In this document: positions 46,926 through 57,589 of the stretch, one piece after another | Position numbering within the stretch: the first letter of the stretch is position 1 | Layout of the letters: each line of letters starts with the position of its first letter | Assembly (NCBI GenBank): GCA_921293015.1 | Contig: OV121086.1 | Location: forward strand, 30,552,254-30,616,253 | DNA length: 64,000 bases | Direction: 5' to 3' | DNA from: Phorcus lineatus | Taxonomy: Eukaryota; Mollusca; Gastropoda; Trochida; Trochidae | The notes under the pieces: model-generated | Database searches by the model: none | What the model was told of the DNA's origin: nothing | The model's input: only the letters and a program-made list of their open reading frames with translations | Made by a program: the position numbers and the translations under genes

Positions 46926-47090
46926 TTGTAACCTATATTGTGACGTATTAATGTAATGACGTCATGTTGTACACGATGACGTTGCTCGGCAATGCATTAT
47001 CCGTTATATGTATGGCCTGAAGAGGCTCGTTGAGCTGAAAGCGCTAGCCATTAAAATGGATTGTTTTTACTTCTGACTTCGTATTTTTCA
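46926..47090 (+). mobile_element. Small insert carrying a hammerhead ribozyme, probable retroelement piece
   Basis: A block of about 165 bp with different composition (TGTAACCTATATTGTGACG to TTGTTTTTACTTCTGACTTC) interrupts ATAGATATAT microsatellite DNA on both sides. It includes a perfect CRE (46957-46964) and the ribozyme at 47012-47051. In animals, such ribozymes occur in Penelope-like elements and in small non-autonomous retrozymes. No reverse-transcriptase ORF is present, so it is a fragment or a non-autonomous copy. Confidence 0.5.
47012..47051 (+). ncRNA. Candidate type I hammerhead self-cleaving ribozyme
   Basis: All invariant core residues are present. Helix I is ATGGC (47012-47016) with GCCAT (47047-47051), perfectly paired. 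Core CUGAAGA is at 47017-47023. Helix II is GGCTC/GAGCT with a 3-nt loop (one G-U at the base). GAAA is at 47037-47040. Helix III is AGC/GCT (47040-47045) without any loop, followed by A17 (47046). Cleavage is predicted after 47046, within the NUH triplet CUA. A loop-less palindromic AGCGCT helix III cannot close in one molecule, but can form between two, as described for dimer-acting hammerheads of animal retroelements. Activity is inferred from structure. Confidence 0.75.
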
Positions 47091-49276
47091 AGATATAGAA
47101 AGATATATATATAGAATTGATAAATTTAACTAAAGTAAGACATATCCCCTTTTGAATCATTAAGCCCCTTTTTTAAATATATATATAGATAAGTATATAG
47201 AAAACATAATTTCCACGAAAGGAATATCAGCTTTTCAAAAGCATTTTTAAAAATTCTGGATTCTGCATTATGGATCATAACTGTATGCGATCACAACCTT
47301 CCCTTCTATATATTTAAGTAGAATGATAGAGTCATATGTTTAAGATGATAGAGATATTTATGTTTACGGATGTTTGCTAGCCAGAGGGTACCTGTCTTGT
47401 TGATATATGTCTATCTCGTATTCTCAAGCTGAGGGTTGGACTATTAAGATAAGGAAGTGATGATGGGACTTTTCATATCATCTGTAAGAAGTTTTGGCTT
47501 TTATGTTTTGTGCATCTATTGTTTTTTCTTCCTGTGAAAACATGTTCTTACTTGAATGGGTTTAATAGATAACGCTTTTTGTATTTTATTTACATACTAG
47601 TAGTCTTAAAGATAAGATACAGTTTATGCAGTTGTTCAAGTCACTATGACATTTCATGCTTAAAGGTCAATGCTTTCACAAACAATAATTGCATTTGAAT
47701 GCCTTAGGGCCAATAAGTGTCCAGCCAAAATTGTTTGACATGTTTTGTTATCAATAAATGATTTATTCTTTTACTGCATGTCAAATCTTAAACCCTACAT
47801 ATTGTTTAGAGTGCAATCATCCGCTATAAAATATCTTTGGTTTTGAAGAATTAAAGCCTCTCACTTACTCAGTGACTTTTAGATTTCATGCTATTATGTT
47901 ATACTTTCAATCTAAAACACTTTCGTAAACAAAAAATAATTGTATTTTAATGCCTTTGGACAAATCAAATATAAATAACCAAAAAAGTTACTTTTTATAT
48001 TTGTTTATTCATAATATGTACAAACTAAACTAAGTGTGGTTAGTACGAAATACACCAATGCATGTGTATATAACACTACAACTCTATTGAAAGATATCTG
48101 ATCTTGTTATCACTATTATCTAGCAAGGCATTTGTCTTGAAAGAAATTACCCCAAGGGTTGTAAAATCGTGCATTGAAAGCTAAGGGCTTAAGCACTATC
48201 ACAGTCTATGTAAAGTTACATAGGGGGTTAACAAGTGCTTGTTTCAACATTTAATCCCATACAGACTGTCGCATGGGCTAACATTACGCTTTGCACGATA
48301 AGATAATCACACCCATTTGCATGTAGAGATAAATGTGGCAATTCTGACCCATTTTGTGATTCAGGCATGTAGTAATTGGTATGTAAGTAGACCGAGGGTG
48401 TAGCTTGGACATACTAATTATGCTGTAGGGCTTTTACTGGTTATTCTTGACTTATATTATGATATGTAATAAGGATGTTGGTATATTTGTTACGGAGGAT
48501 TAAATTGGTGTCTTTATGACATGTTGATGTGTAACTTGGTATTTTTCAGATCTTTTCATTGGAAATTGAAATATGTATACATATAACAAATTTTTAAAAG
48601 TTTTCAATAGTAATAATGCAATCATTATAAATTATTATTTTTGAGCATGGTCGGTTTCAATAGATGAAATTATATGGTTTCATCATTCATTGACTTGTGA
48701 ACATCAATGTATCAAGATTTGACACAAAACACAAAAAATTACAAACTTACACCTTGTTTTTTTATCATATATGTATTGCAATTATTGATTCGCTCCCCAG
48801 CCTTAATCTCATAGATATCTGAGTCCATCAGAAATGAGGTTATTTCCTATCACTTTCACACTTTAAAATTTCTGAAAGAAACTTGAAACGTATACTAGCT
48901 TGAACACTATGATACAAACAAATGAAACTTTGATGATAATTGTATGAAGCATCTCTTGTAGATGGAAAACGTTAAAGGCAAATATTTATTGTATATAAAC
49001 TTTTTAAAAGTTTTTGATTATGATGAAAAATTTTGATTGAAAAACATGTAATAATTAAATTTGCAGTATGTCATTGTGTGCAGGAAATTATTGTCACGTA
49101 ATGTCTTTTATTTTTGATTTAACTGATAAAGGAACAAAACAATATGTGTGAAAATAAGGAAGGATATTTCAACCAAACATGGCTGTCTGTCACTTGTTGA
49201 ATTATCTCAAGGATGTGGGGTTAAAAGGGAACTCTTTACTATGCAAAAACATTATTTATGAAGATAATAGTGATAA
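47091..49276. other. No gene seen
   Basis: AT-rich intron-like DNA with resumed ATAGATA microsatellite up to about 47200. No supported exon, SINE or MITE. Confidence 0.4.
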
Positions 49277-49905
49277 CGATGATGATGATGATGATGATGA
49301 TGATTACGATGATGATGATGATGATGATGACTAGTTGATTGATGATGATGGTGATTAATTGATTGATAATGATTATGGTGGTGGTGGTGGTGGTGATGAT
49401 GGTGATGATGATGATGATGATGATGATGGTGGTGGTGATGATGGTGTTGATGATGGTGGTGATGGTGGTGATGATGGTGGTGGTGGTGGTGGTGGTGGTG
49501 GTGGTGGTGGTGATGATGATGGTGGTGATGGTGGTGGTGGTGGTGGTGGTGGTGGTGGTGATGATGATGGTGGTGATGGTGATGATGATGATGATGGTGG
49601 TGATGATGGTGGTGGTGGTGGTGGTGGTGGTGGTGGTGATGATGATGGTGGTGATGGTGGTGGTGATGATGATGGTGGTGATGATGGTGGTGGTGGTGGT
49701 GGTGGTGGTGGTGGTGATGATGATGGTGGTGATGATGATGGTGGTGGTGGTGGTGATGATGATGGTGGTGATGATGATGGTGGTGGTGATGAGGATGGTG
49801 GTGGTGGTGGTGGTGGTGGTGATGAGGATGGTGGTGGTGGTGGTGGTGGTGGTGGTGATGAGTATGGTGGTGGTTGTGGTGATGATGATGATGATGATGA
49901 TGAAA
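49277..49905. repeat. Compound GAT/GGT trinucleotide array, about 630 bp
   Basis: Continuous trinucleotide repeats alternate blocks of GAT and GGT on the plus strand, interrupted only by a few variants (CTAGTTGATTG near 49331, GAGGATGG near 49790 and 49823). Long ORFs in several frames on both strands (Asp/Gly, Met/Val, Ile/Thr) are products of the repeat and are not genes. Confidence 0.97.
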
Positions 49906-50726
49906 ATTGATTGATGATTGTTGACGATGACGGTCTTGATGATCATAACGACAAAGACAATAATAATCTTATTTGTAGAGTGCTCTTATCCATAATATCA
50001 TGCTTGGAGTGCTTGTCATGTGAGAGCGGTAAACTAAGACTAAGTGTTGGGTTACAGTTCTTAATGTTTTCTGATGGTATTTCAATGGCTCTTACAAAGT
50101 GAAGATATTCAACTGCCATTGTGCAACAAATTTAAGCATAAGGCCAACCGTTACCCATTCTGTTCCCCAATTTAGATTGATAAAGGGTGAAACTTAATCT
50201 TTTTAAAGAGATTCTTTTATAATAGCACTCTATTTAGGGAAAACTTCTCTTTGAAAAATATCATTCCTTTTCTTTGTGATGTTGGAATACTTATGAACAT
50301 CATTCAAATTTGTTTTACTAAACATTCGGTTTTTATTTCACTACAAACTCACAAAATTAATTCATCAACGTAATTATAAGGTTAGCTTCTCATCGTTTGT
50401 TTCAACATTATAGAGAATGATAGCTATCATCTTACGAGTCAATTTCGAAACAAATGAAATTAACAATCTGAAATGTACACTCTGATCGCTGTCAATGTTG
50501 AGATTCCAATTTCAAACTGGTTGTCTAATCTTGCCGTCAACCTCAGTTGATTCCCTGGATTATGAACACCATTTTTAGATTCTAGATTTCATATTGCTTT
50601 GTGATTTTGTTTATGCCGACATCAATGAGAGTCGCATCTCCAAGAGATGTAAACTGTGGGATTGATAGGTGCTTATATCTTTGTTATCTGGGTTTGGTTC
50701 TCAACTTAACTCAAATGCACTCTATT

Positions 50727-50877
50727 TAAGAAATAGAAGACTAGTTGGTGTGCATCTATCGTTGAATAAAACATAGATGGGAGCATCAAACACGAAGGGC
50801 GAAGCCCTGAGTGTTTTATGCTCCATGCTATGTTTTATTCAACGATAGATGCACAACAACGAGTTTACTATTTCTTA
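50727..50877. mobile_element. Foldback MITE 2, 151-bp palindrome
   Basis: The arms (TAAGAAATAG... and ...CTATTTCTTA) are inverted copies of about 66 bp with roughly ten differences, around a CpG-bearing centre GAAGGGCGAAGCCCT. It starts TAAGAA like the palindrome at 6286. It is noncoding. Confidence 0.85.
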
Positions 50878-51204
50878 TATGAGATACCCTTAACAATTAC
50901 TTGCTTTATATATAAAAACAGTTGAAAAATTATGGTATTTTTAACAGAAAATTTTTGAAAACAATGATGCCTCCCGCCTTAGAACATATTCGGATGAGTC
51001 CATTATCATGTATAGGGGTGGGCGCTCCAATATAAATAGAATCAAATCAATATGAATTTGAAAATGTCCCCAGGGGATACGTTACGTCTCTAATCCGTGA
51101 TTTTCTTTCTCTGTAAACCCACACCTCTCCTTTTGGTTTCGAATCGACAGGCGCCGAGTCAGCCATGATGGACAATAGCCCCCTCAAGTTTGAGCAATAG
51201 ACTT

Positions 51205-51281
51205 GGCCAATATGACGTCATTTGTAACGTTACTTGAAATGACGTCATTAACCTCGCACATGGTTGTATCGTCATATAAAG
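51205..51281 (+). promoter_or_regulatory. Promoter-like cluster: CCAAT, two CREs, TATA
   Basis: GGCCAATAT (about 51206) is followed by TGACGTCA at 51213-51220 and 51240-51247 and a TATA-like CATATAAAG (TATAAA at 51275-51280). The arrangement is that of a classical pol II core promoter reading on the plus strand, with a start expected near 51305. No downstream coding exon or clear splice donor was found. It lies 330 bp from a foldback MITE and could belong to an unrecognised element. Confidence 0.4.
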
Positions 51282-51795
51282 CACATCGTCAGTCCCATTG
51301 TTCGCCATTGTTTTAATGCCGTGGGTATTTTATATTTGATATTAAATGCCATTTTGCTAAAATTTAATTATTTAATAATTAATATTTTATTTAAATTAAG
51401 TCAGAGAAAGGCTCCTTACAGAGAAACAACAAGAATAATTGTCATTGAAAGTGTTATTTTCTTAATATTTAACTTTAAAGGAAAATTGTCATATGTTCTT
51501 ATGATTGATTAAGTTTATGACAATTTTTGTTTATTTTTTTAGTATAATTTTTCAAGATTTATTTTGAAGAAACTGAGCCAAGTTTTGTATTTACCAAGAT
51601 AATGAGATCAGCCATGATATTGCTAATATCCATATGAGTATCAATCTTCATACATTTACAAAAAAGATATCATTTGATTGATAACTAAATAAAGAGACAT
51701 TATGTTATTAATAAATTAATTTAGCCAATTAACGAAAAATGTTAAATTAGGTTTTGACAACAGAATTATTGCATCACCAGTAGCCATTGAGGTGG

Positions 51796-52470
51796 ACTAA
51801 AATTTAGTCTATGAAAAAATTTAATAATTACTGTTCTTTCATCCATAATATTTTTTTTCTTTGGGCTCCTAATTTCAGGAGGGTGTGTATTCAGTCAATC
51901 TAGACTTGCTGAATGTGGACCTAGACTTTATAAAAGGCTCCTTTATGTACACAGTCATGAATTAAGCAGGACTACCATAACTATGTTTGGTTTCTAGTTA
52001 TCAACATTAACAGTGATAAACTGGTTTCTTGATGAAGATGAATTACTGTTGACACAAAGGTCAAGGTCAACATTCTTGATTAGGTCAGGGGTTAATGTCA
52101 AAGGTCATAAGCAATTCTTGAAAGTGAGGATCGGTAGTATTTTTTAGCATTTGCATCAGTTGTTGTAAAATTCTGAAAGGATACTAAGGTTTGAGTTTTG
52201 TATGATAAATCTTGTCAGATGTTTTCAATTAAAAAAAATAATGCTTGGAACATCTTATATCTTGATAAAAACCTTTTAGTGCCAGTATTAGACTAAAATT
52301 TAGTCAATGAAATATCTTAATAATTTAATGTTCCTTCATCTTTATATTCTTTTCTTTGGGCTCCTAATTTCATGTTTATTCAGTCTATCTAGACTTGCTT
52401 AACGTGGACCTAGACTGTATTAAAGGCTTTTATTCGATACACAGTCATGAAGCAGGCCATGCCAAAATGT
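51796..52470. repeat. Diverged direct duplication of about 190 bp
   Basis: GACTAAAATTTAGTCWATGAAA, CTTTGGGCTCCTAATTTCA, CTAGACTTGCT, GTGGACCTAGACT and ACACAGTCATGAA occur in the same order at 51796-51980 and at 52289-52470. The copies start about 490 bp apart. It is noncoding. Confidence 0.8.
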
Positions 52471-55400
52471 ATGTTGTAACTTTCTTTTCTAAAAAGTTCT
52501 TCCTGTTTTCAGTGTTTTTTAAGAGAGCTTTAAATAATATCTCTTCATAAATTCTCACGATTATTTCTATAAGACGGAAGTCCTATTGTCCTGTTTTTAA
52601 ACTCTTATGAATAAATCTTATTGAGGGAGGTTTCCCTGTACCTGTTTGCTCATGATGAATAATAATTTCTTCAAAATATTTTTTTTATGACGTAAGTGCT
52701 TCTATCTAATATAATTTTGAAATTTTTCCATGCAGAAGGTTTATTGTTTGTCTTTGTTATTTTATAGAAAACTTCTTTTGAAAACCTATGTTTTAAAAAA
52801 TAAAATCATCTCTTGACGTACAATGACTTTACTGTACACAAGGTTTGTGTATTGCAAAGTCAAACTATTGTGCACCTCACTAATAATTTATTGATGACAA
52901 AAAATTACATGTTTATCAAGAATCAGATAAAGAGTTATGTTATGATCAAATATTTTAATAAAAGTATCCTTTGTTGAAAATTTGTCATATTTGTTGTATA
53001 AATGGTAAATGTAGATATAAGAATTGAAAATTTCTCCATGTATAGATTCTGCTACATTTCAGGAATCTCAAACCCACTTCATCAGATAGGCACCAATTGT
53101 GAGACGCCATGGGTGGCCCAAAATGTCAAGAAATATACCTTCAACTTTCAAAAGCTTTAACCTAAATCCTAAATTTTTACCAAAAAAGTATAAAGCTGTA
53201 ACACTTTAAAAATCATTTTAGACTATTGCTTACTGTATATTTTCAAAATTCCATTACAATTCTAAATCGTATATCCAAAGCATTTTATCTAACACTCACA
53301 TTAGAGGACTATTTCTGGATAAATCAGTTTAACCCCAAATACAAACAAGGGAAGGACACATAAATCTTATCGGAAGATACTCAATCATTGTGTTAGAGCT
53401 TGTAATCAGATTTGTGAATTAGATAACTCGATAAGATCCCATCGCTTGAGTCTCCTATCGCATCAAAATGTTCTAAATTGGCGTCCATGATCCAAATACA
53501 TTTGCCTTGAAAGTTGTTCACACATAACGTGACGGATCTCCCTTGACCAGTCCGGACAATGCCGTGTCTGTACGGGAATCAACATTGTATTAATCTAATA
53601 ATGTCCAGTCCGAGTGACCGATGACCATGATTGATTGTTTTAAGTGACCAGGGTGTACGAAATCTACTCCATCCATCGTGAGGCCAGTTTACTGAGGCAT
53701 TATGGGAGGAATTGTTGGTCAGGTCAGGAATTGATGATAATTGCTCGGCAACAAATATCTGAAAGGCCCTCGGGTTCACAAAATAAGGTTATAATGCACT
53801 TTTTTGTTTAAAATGGTTTTCATTGAAATGAATAAAATACCAGGGATTGGGAAAGGTAGGGGTTAAGGACCCATGGGACATTTTTTATATACCATGAAAA
53901 ATGGCCCATTCAAATTATAAATTTTACCATTGTTACAGAGGGGAATGCCCCATTCAAAATTCTGAAAAATTCTTAGAACCCTAGAAATTGTCTAAGGTGT
54001 CTTTTCCAATCCCTGAAATACCATATCATATAGAAAGCCTGAATGTAATTTTCTATTCCATAGAAATGGAGATTATGAAGGTGGTGGTGATGATGATGAT
54101 GATGATGATGATGATGCATGATGATGATGATGATACTAATCATGATTTTTTTAAACAATTTTCCTAAAGTGTCACTTTCAAAATAAAGGTACTTTGTAAG
54201 AAAAAATAAACAATTCAGATAGATTATATTCTTGAGTTAAATAAAAGATAAAATCATCAACTTAATATGTTGATATAACTACAGCAGGCAGGCTTGTTAA
54301 AACTTTGTGCTGAGTCATTTTAATTACGTAATTTTTAAGTGGCTTTCTTTCAATAAAATTTTGTCTTCTCATTAACTACATGATTATGAAGTCAAAATTG
54401 AAAAGTCATAATATGGGCTCATATGTAACATTAATATGAAGCTTAAAACAACTAAAACTACAAAATTAATAACAAGAAATTGAGATCATATAATTTCTTC
54501 TTCTTAGATGAAGGAGATGTGAGATCCGGTGTAAAGTGTTCAATCAATCTTTTGCAATCTTATCACATGCCTTAGGGCACAATTGAGACCAAAGTGGTGC
54601 AAATATGTGCAAGGTAATAAGAATATTTCTGTGTCTATATTTTTTGGATGAGATAGAATAATTATCTGTATAAAGTTGTATTTCAGGGCTCCAGATAATT
54701 ATTCAGACTCAGTGGTATTTCACTCCTCAAAATAAAATTGTGGAGTAAAATTACCACGAGAAAAAAACTAGGAGTATTTCAAGGTTTATCGTTTTCAGAA
54801 CCTCATTCCAAGTCGGAATCTTTGTCGATGTTAGTCGTTGATTATATTTTCCACACGTTTAAGCTGTAAATAATCGAGTAATTTATCTTTGACAAAACAT
54901 AAACTCGGTAATCTTTGGCATTAAGTTGGCTACTACTTGAGATGTGAAGATAAGATATGTAGAAATGAAACTTTATTTTGACAAGTCACAATCACTCCTG
55001 TAAACAATATCTTACTCCTATTCTTGGAAAGTTGTGCATATCTGTCACTCATTGATTTCATTTTTAATGCGTATATATATGAATTACCCGTGTATATTTT
55101 ACGCAGATACGCATCTTATCTGGAGCTCTGTACTTGAAAAGGAAAATTTAACTTTTTTTTGGTTCTGATGAAATGCAGAAAATGGATAATTTTCTATAAA
55201 AAGTTGTATTTGAAATTTTGTCCTTTTTCTTAGTAGGAATTTACTATTTTGATCTTTATTATGTGATATTTTAAAAGATGATATTTCAGAAATGACTTTT
55301 TGAAAATGGAACACTTCTGAAATGAATGAGAAACCAGAGCCATAGCGAGATTAAAAGATTTTGGTAGAAAAGCAATTTTTTCATATCATTCTCTTCATGG

Positions 55401-55741
55401 GCATAGATATTTTCAGTTTTTAGTCCTGACAGCTTTGACATCTTTATGAATATTCATAATACTAATCTATTTTTAAGATTTTGATGTGCTTGAGTGGCCA
55501 GAAAGACTTCAATGCTTTGCCAATATTTTCTTCCTCATAGGATATTATAATTTAAATGATATGACAACTTGAAGATAATTTCAATACCTTTTGGTTGTTT
55601 CATTTCAATTAAAGATATCATGTCAAAACCTTTGTCAAAAGTATCTTTTTTATTTTGCATCTTGGCAAATTGTAAAAAATTTGAATATATATTGGAGCAA
55701 CAAATCATCTAGTGCTGTCAAAGCCTCGAGCCACCACTGAC
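52471..55741. other. No gene seen; small GAT microsatellite
   Basis: AT-rich DNA. A GAT microsatellite lies at 54085-54134. The 53520-53790 part is more complex in base composition, without a supported exon. A minus-strand poly-His ORF at 53973-54158 is a microsatellite reading. Confidence 0.45.
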
Positions 55742-56080
55742 CTTCAGAATTATTAAGTTCTTGTTGACAGACCTTTTAGATCAAGAATCATTAAGTTCTT
55801 GTTGACAGACATTATAGATCTGGAATTATTGAGTTTTTGTTGACAGACCTTTTAGATCTGGAATTATTGAGTTTTTGTTGAAAGACCTTTTAGATCTAGA
55901 ATTATTATGTTCTTGATTACAGACCTCTTAGATCTAGAATTCTGTGTTCTTGTTTAAATACCTTTGAGATCTAGAATTATTATGTTCTTATTTACAGACC
56001 TTTTAGATGTAGAATTCTATGTTCTTGTTGACATTCCTTTATGTCTGGAATTCTAGGTTTTTGTTGCCAGTCCATCTAGA
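55742..56080. repeat. 38-bp minisatellite, about 9 units
   Basis: The unit reads AGATCTAGAATTATTAAG followed by TTCTTGTTGACAGACCTTTT. Period is about 38 bp at the left end (55747 to 55785). Units become progressively more diverged to the right, where GAATTC and GTTTTTGTTG variants appear. Confidence 0.88.
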
Positions 56081-57535
56081 ATTCTCTATTGGCTCCAAAC
56101 CTTTTTTTTGACTGCTTTGTTTTTGTTGCAAAAAACTTTTAGAATTGAAATTTTTTGTTCTGTTTGTGAGGATGTTTTGGTAAAACAAACTCATCTATGT
56201 TCAGGGTGCCAGAACTCTTTGTAGTATGGTTTTACAAATACATTACTAGACAGAATACTTAATGTATGTAAACATTATCAGATAACCTTGTTACTTTTTT
56301 TTTTTAAATTTAACAAATATAAATTTGGAAAACAAATTCTAAAAGGGTAGGAATTTTAGAATGAAAAAGGGTCAAACACAAATCTTCTACCTCGATGTTT
56401 TGATCAATAAATTTTTTAAGTCAAGACTTTCAATACAATATAGTAGATAAATCTGTACATACAAATTGGTTTCTTTATGTGATGAAGCACCTATTGAATT
56501 CAGGGAAGAAAACAAAATATATTGACCATAAGAAATTTAAGACTTTGTACAAGAAGGCCATTAAGAGAATCTTTATAAGTATTAATGATAGGTATTAACC
56601 TACTGTTGTAATACAATGGGCATGTAATATTAGAAGAATCTTCTTCTCAAGTTTTAACTGTCTCTATCATTTACATTTGGGATAAAGTGTTTTAGGAACC
56701 CTGTTAAATTCTGATGTGTATCCATTGATTTTATTCCTGAAAGTCTGCTACTGTAAATAATTTGGTTAGAATTAATTTGGTAGGTAAATTTAGGGGAAGT
56801 TATAAGGTTTTCTTCCAGGGTTCAATTTGTTATGTCTTCTTTCAAGAAGACTGGTATACTCAGTGCTCAGTAGAATAAGTCATTGTTTTTCCCAAAAAGA
56901 AAGAATATTTTTTTAACCCTTTTAACCCTTCAAGTTTGTTACGGATTTCTTAGAGGTAAAAGGCTATTACTAACTGTTCAGCTTTTATTTGTATCCAATC
57001 ATTCTTCTTATTTACTACGCTTGAAAGTGTTTGAATTAGAACAGAGGTTAGCTAAGGTATTAGATGTGATAATAACTACTGTTACATCTGTTGTGAGAAA
57101 AAGAGTTGCTTAACCAGGATTCTAAAAAACCTTAAGTGACGCAGATTATGTTTCTTAAAGATGTAAATAAGTCAAAATCTAATTTACATTAAAATCAGTT
57201 GGTTCATCTACTGCACCCTATCAACATATATTTGTCCTTGTATCTGCGAAAGAAAAATTCAAGAATTTCATTTTAATCATTGGCGTGCACCATTGTCCAG
57301 TTTTCAATCATAAATTACACCTTAAACCTTTTTATTGTCTCCATACTGAACCAATCAGCAAAGCGAAGGTGATTTTCAAAGACAAACACAACTTCTCGTT
57401 AAGAGAGCAACATTTAAAAGTTTGAAATATTTGACTCCGACAACATACTCTGTGTCTCTTTGTAACAATGTAATTTCAAGTCGTATTTTGTGTTTTTGCT
57501 TATCACATTTATATTTCCTATTTCATTTTTTTCAG
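56081..57535. other. No gene seen
   Basis: AT-rich DNA ending in a pyrimidine tract that could serve as a splice acceptor for the next entry. The 76-codon ORF at 56883-57113 shows no recognisable domain. Confidence 0.35.
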
Positions 57536-57587
57536 ATTTTGGATTATAAACAGCTTTTGAAAAAAGTTTTTTCTAAATAGATGACAG
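57536..57587 (+). CDS. Candidate small internal exon containing a start codon
   Basis: A strong acceptor (TTTCATTTTTTTCAG, ending 57535) and a strong donor (ACAG/GTGAGT, GT at 57588) bound 52 bp. An ATG at 57581 leaves 7 coding bases before the donor, and an in-frame TAG directly precedes it, as for a genuine start. Kozak context is weak (T at -3). If real, this is a 5' UTR/start exon of a plus-strand gene continuing beyond the window. Nothing independent confirms it. Confidence 0.25.
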
Positions 57588-57589
57588 GT

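Noticed and set aside
49239..49946. 235-codon and two 183-codon ORFs (Ile/Thr, Asp/Gly and Met/Val repeats)
   Set aside because: They are translations of the GAT/GGT trinucleotide array in different frames.
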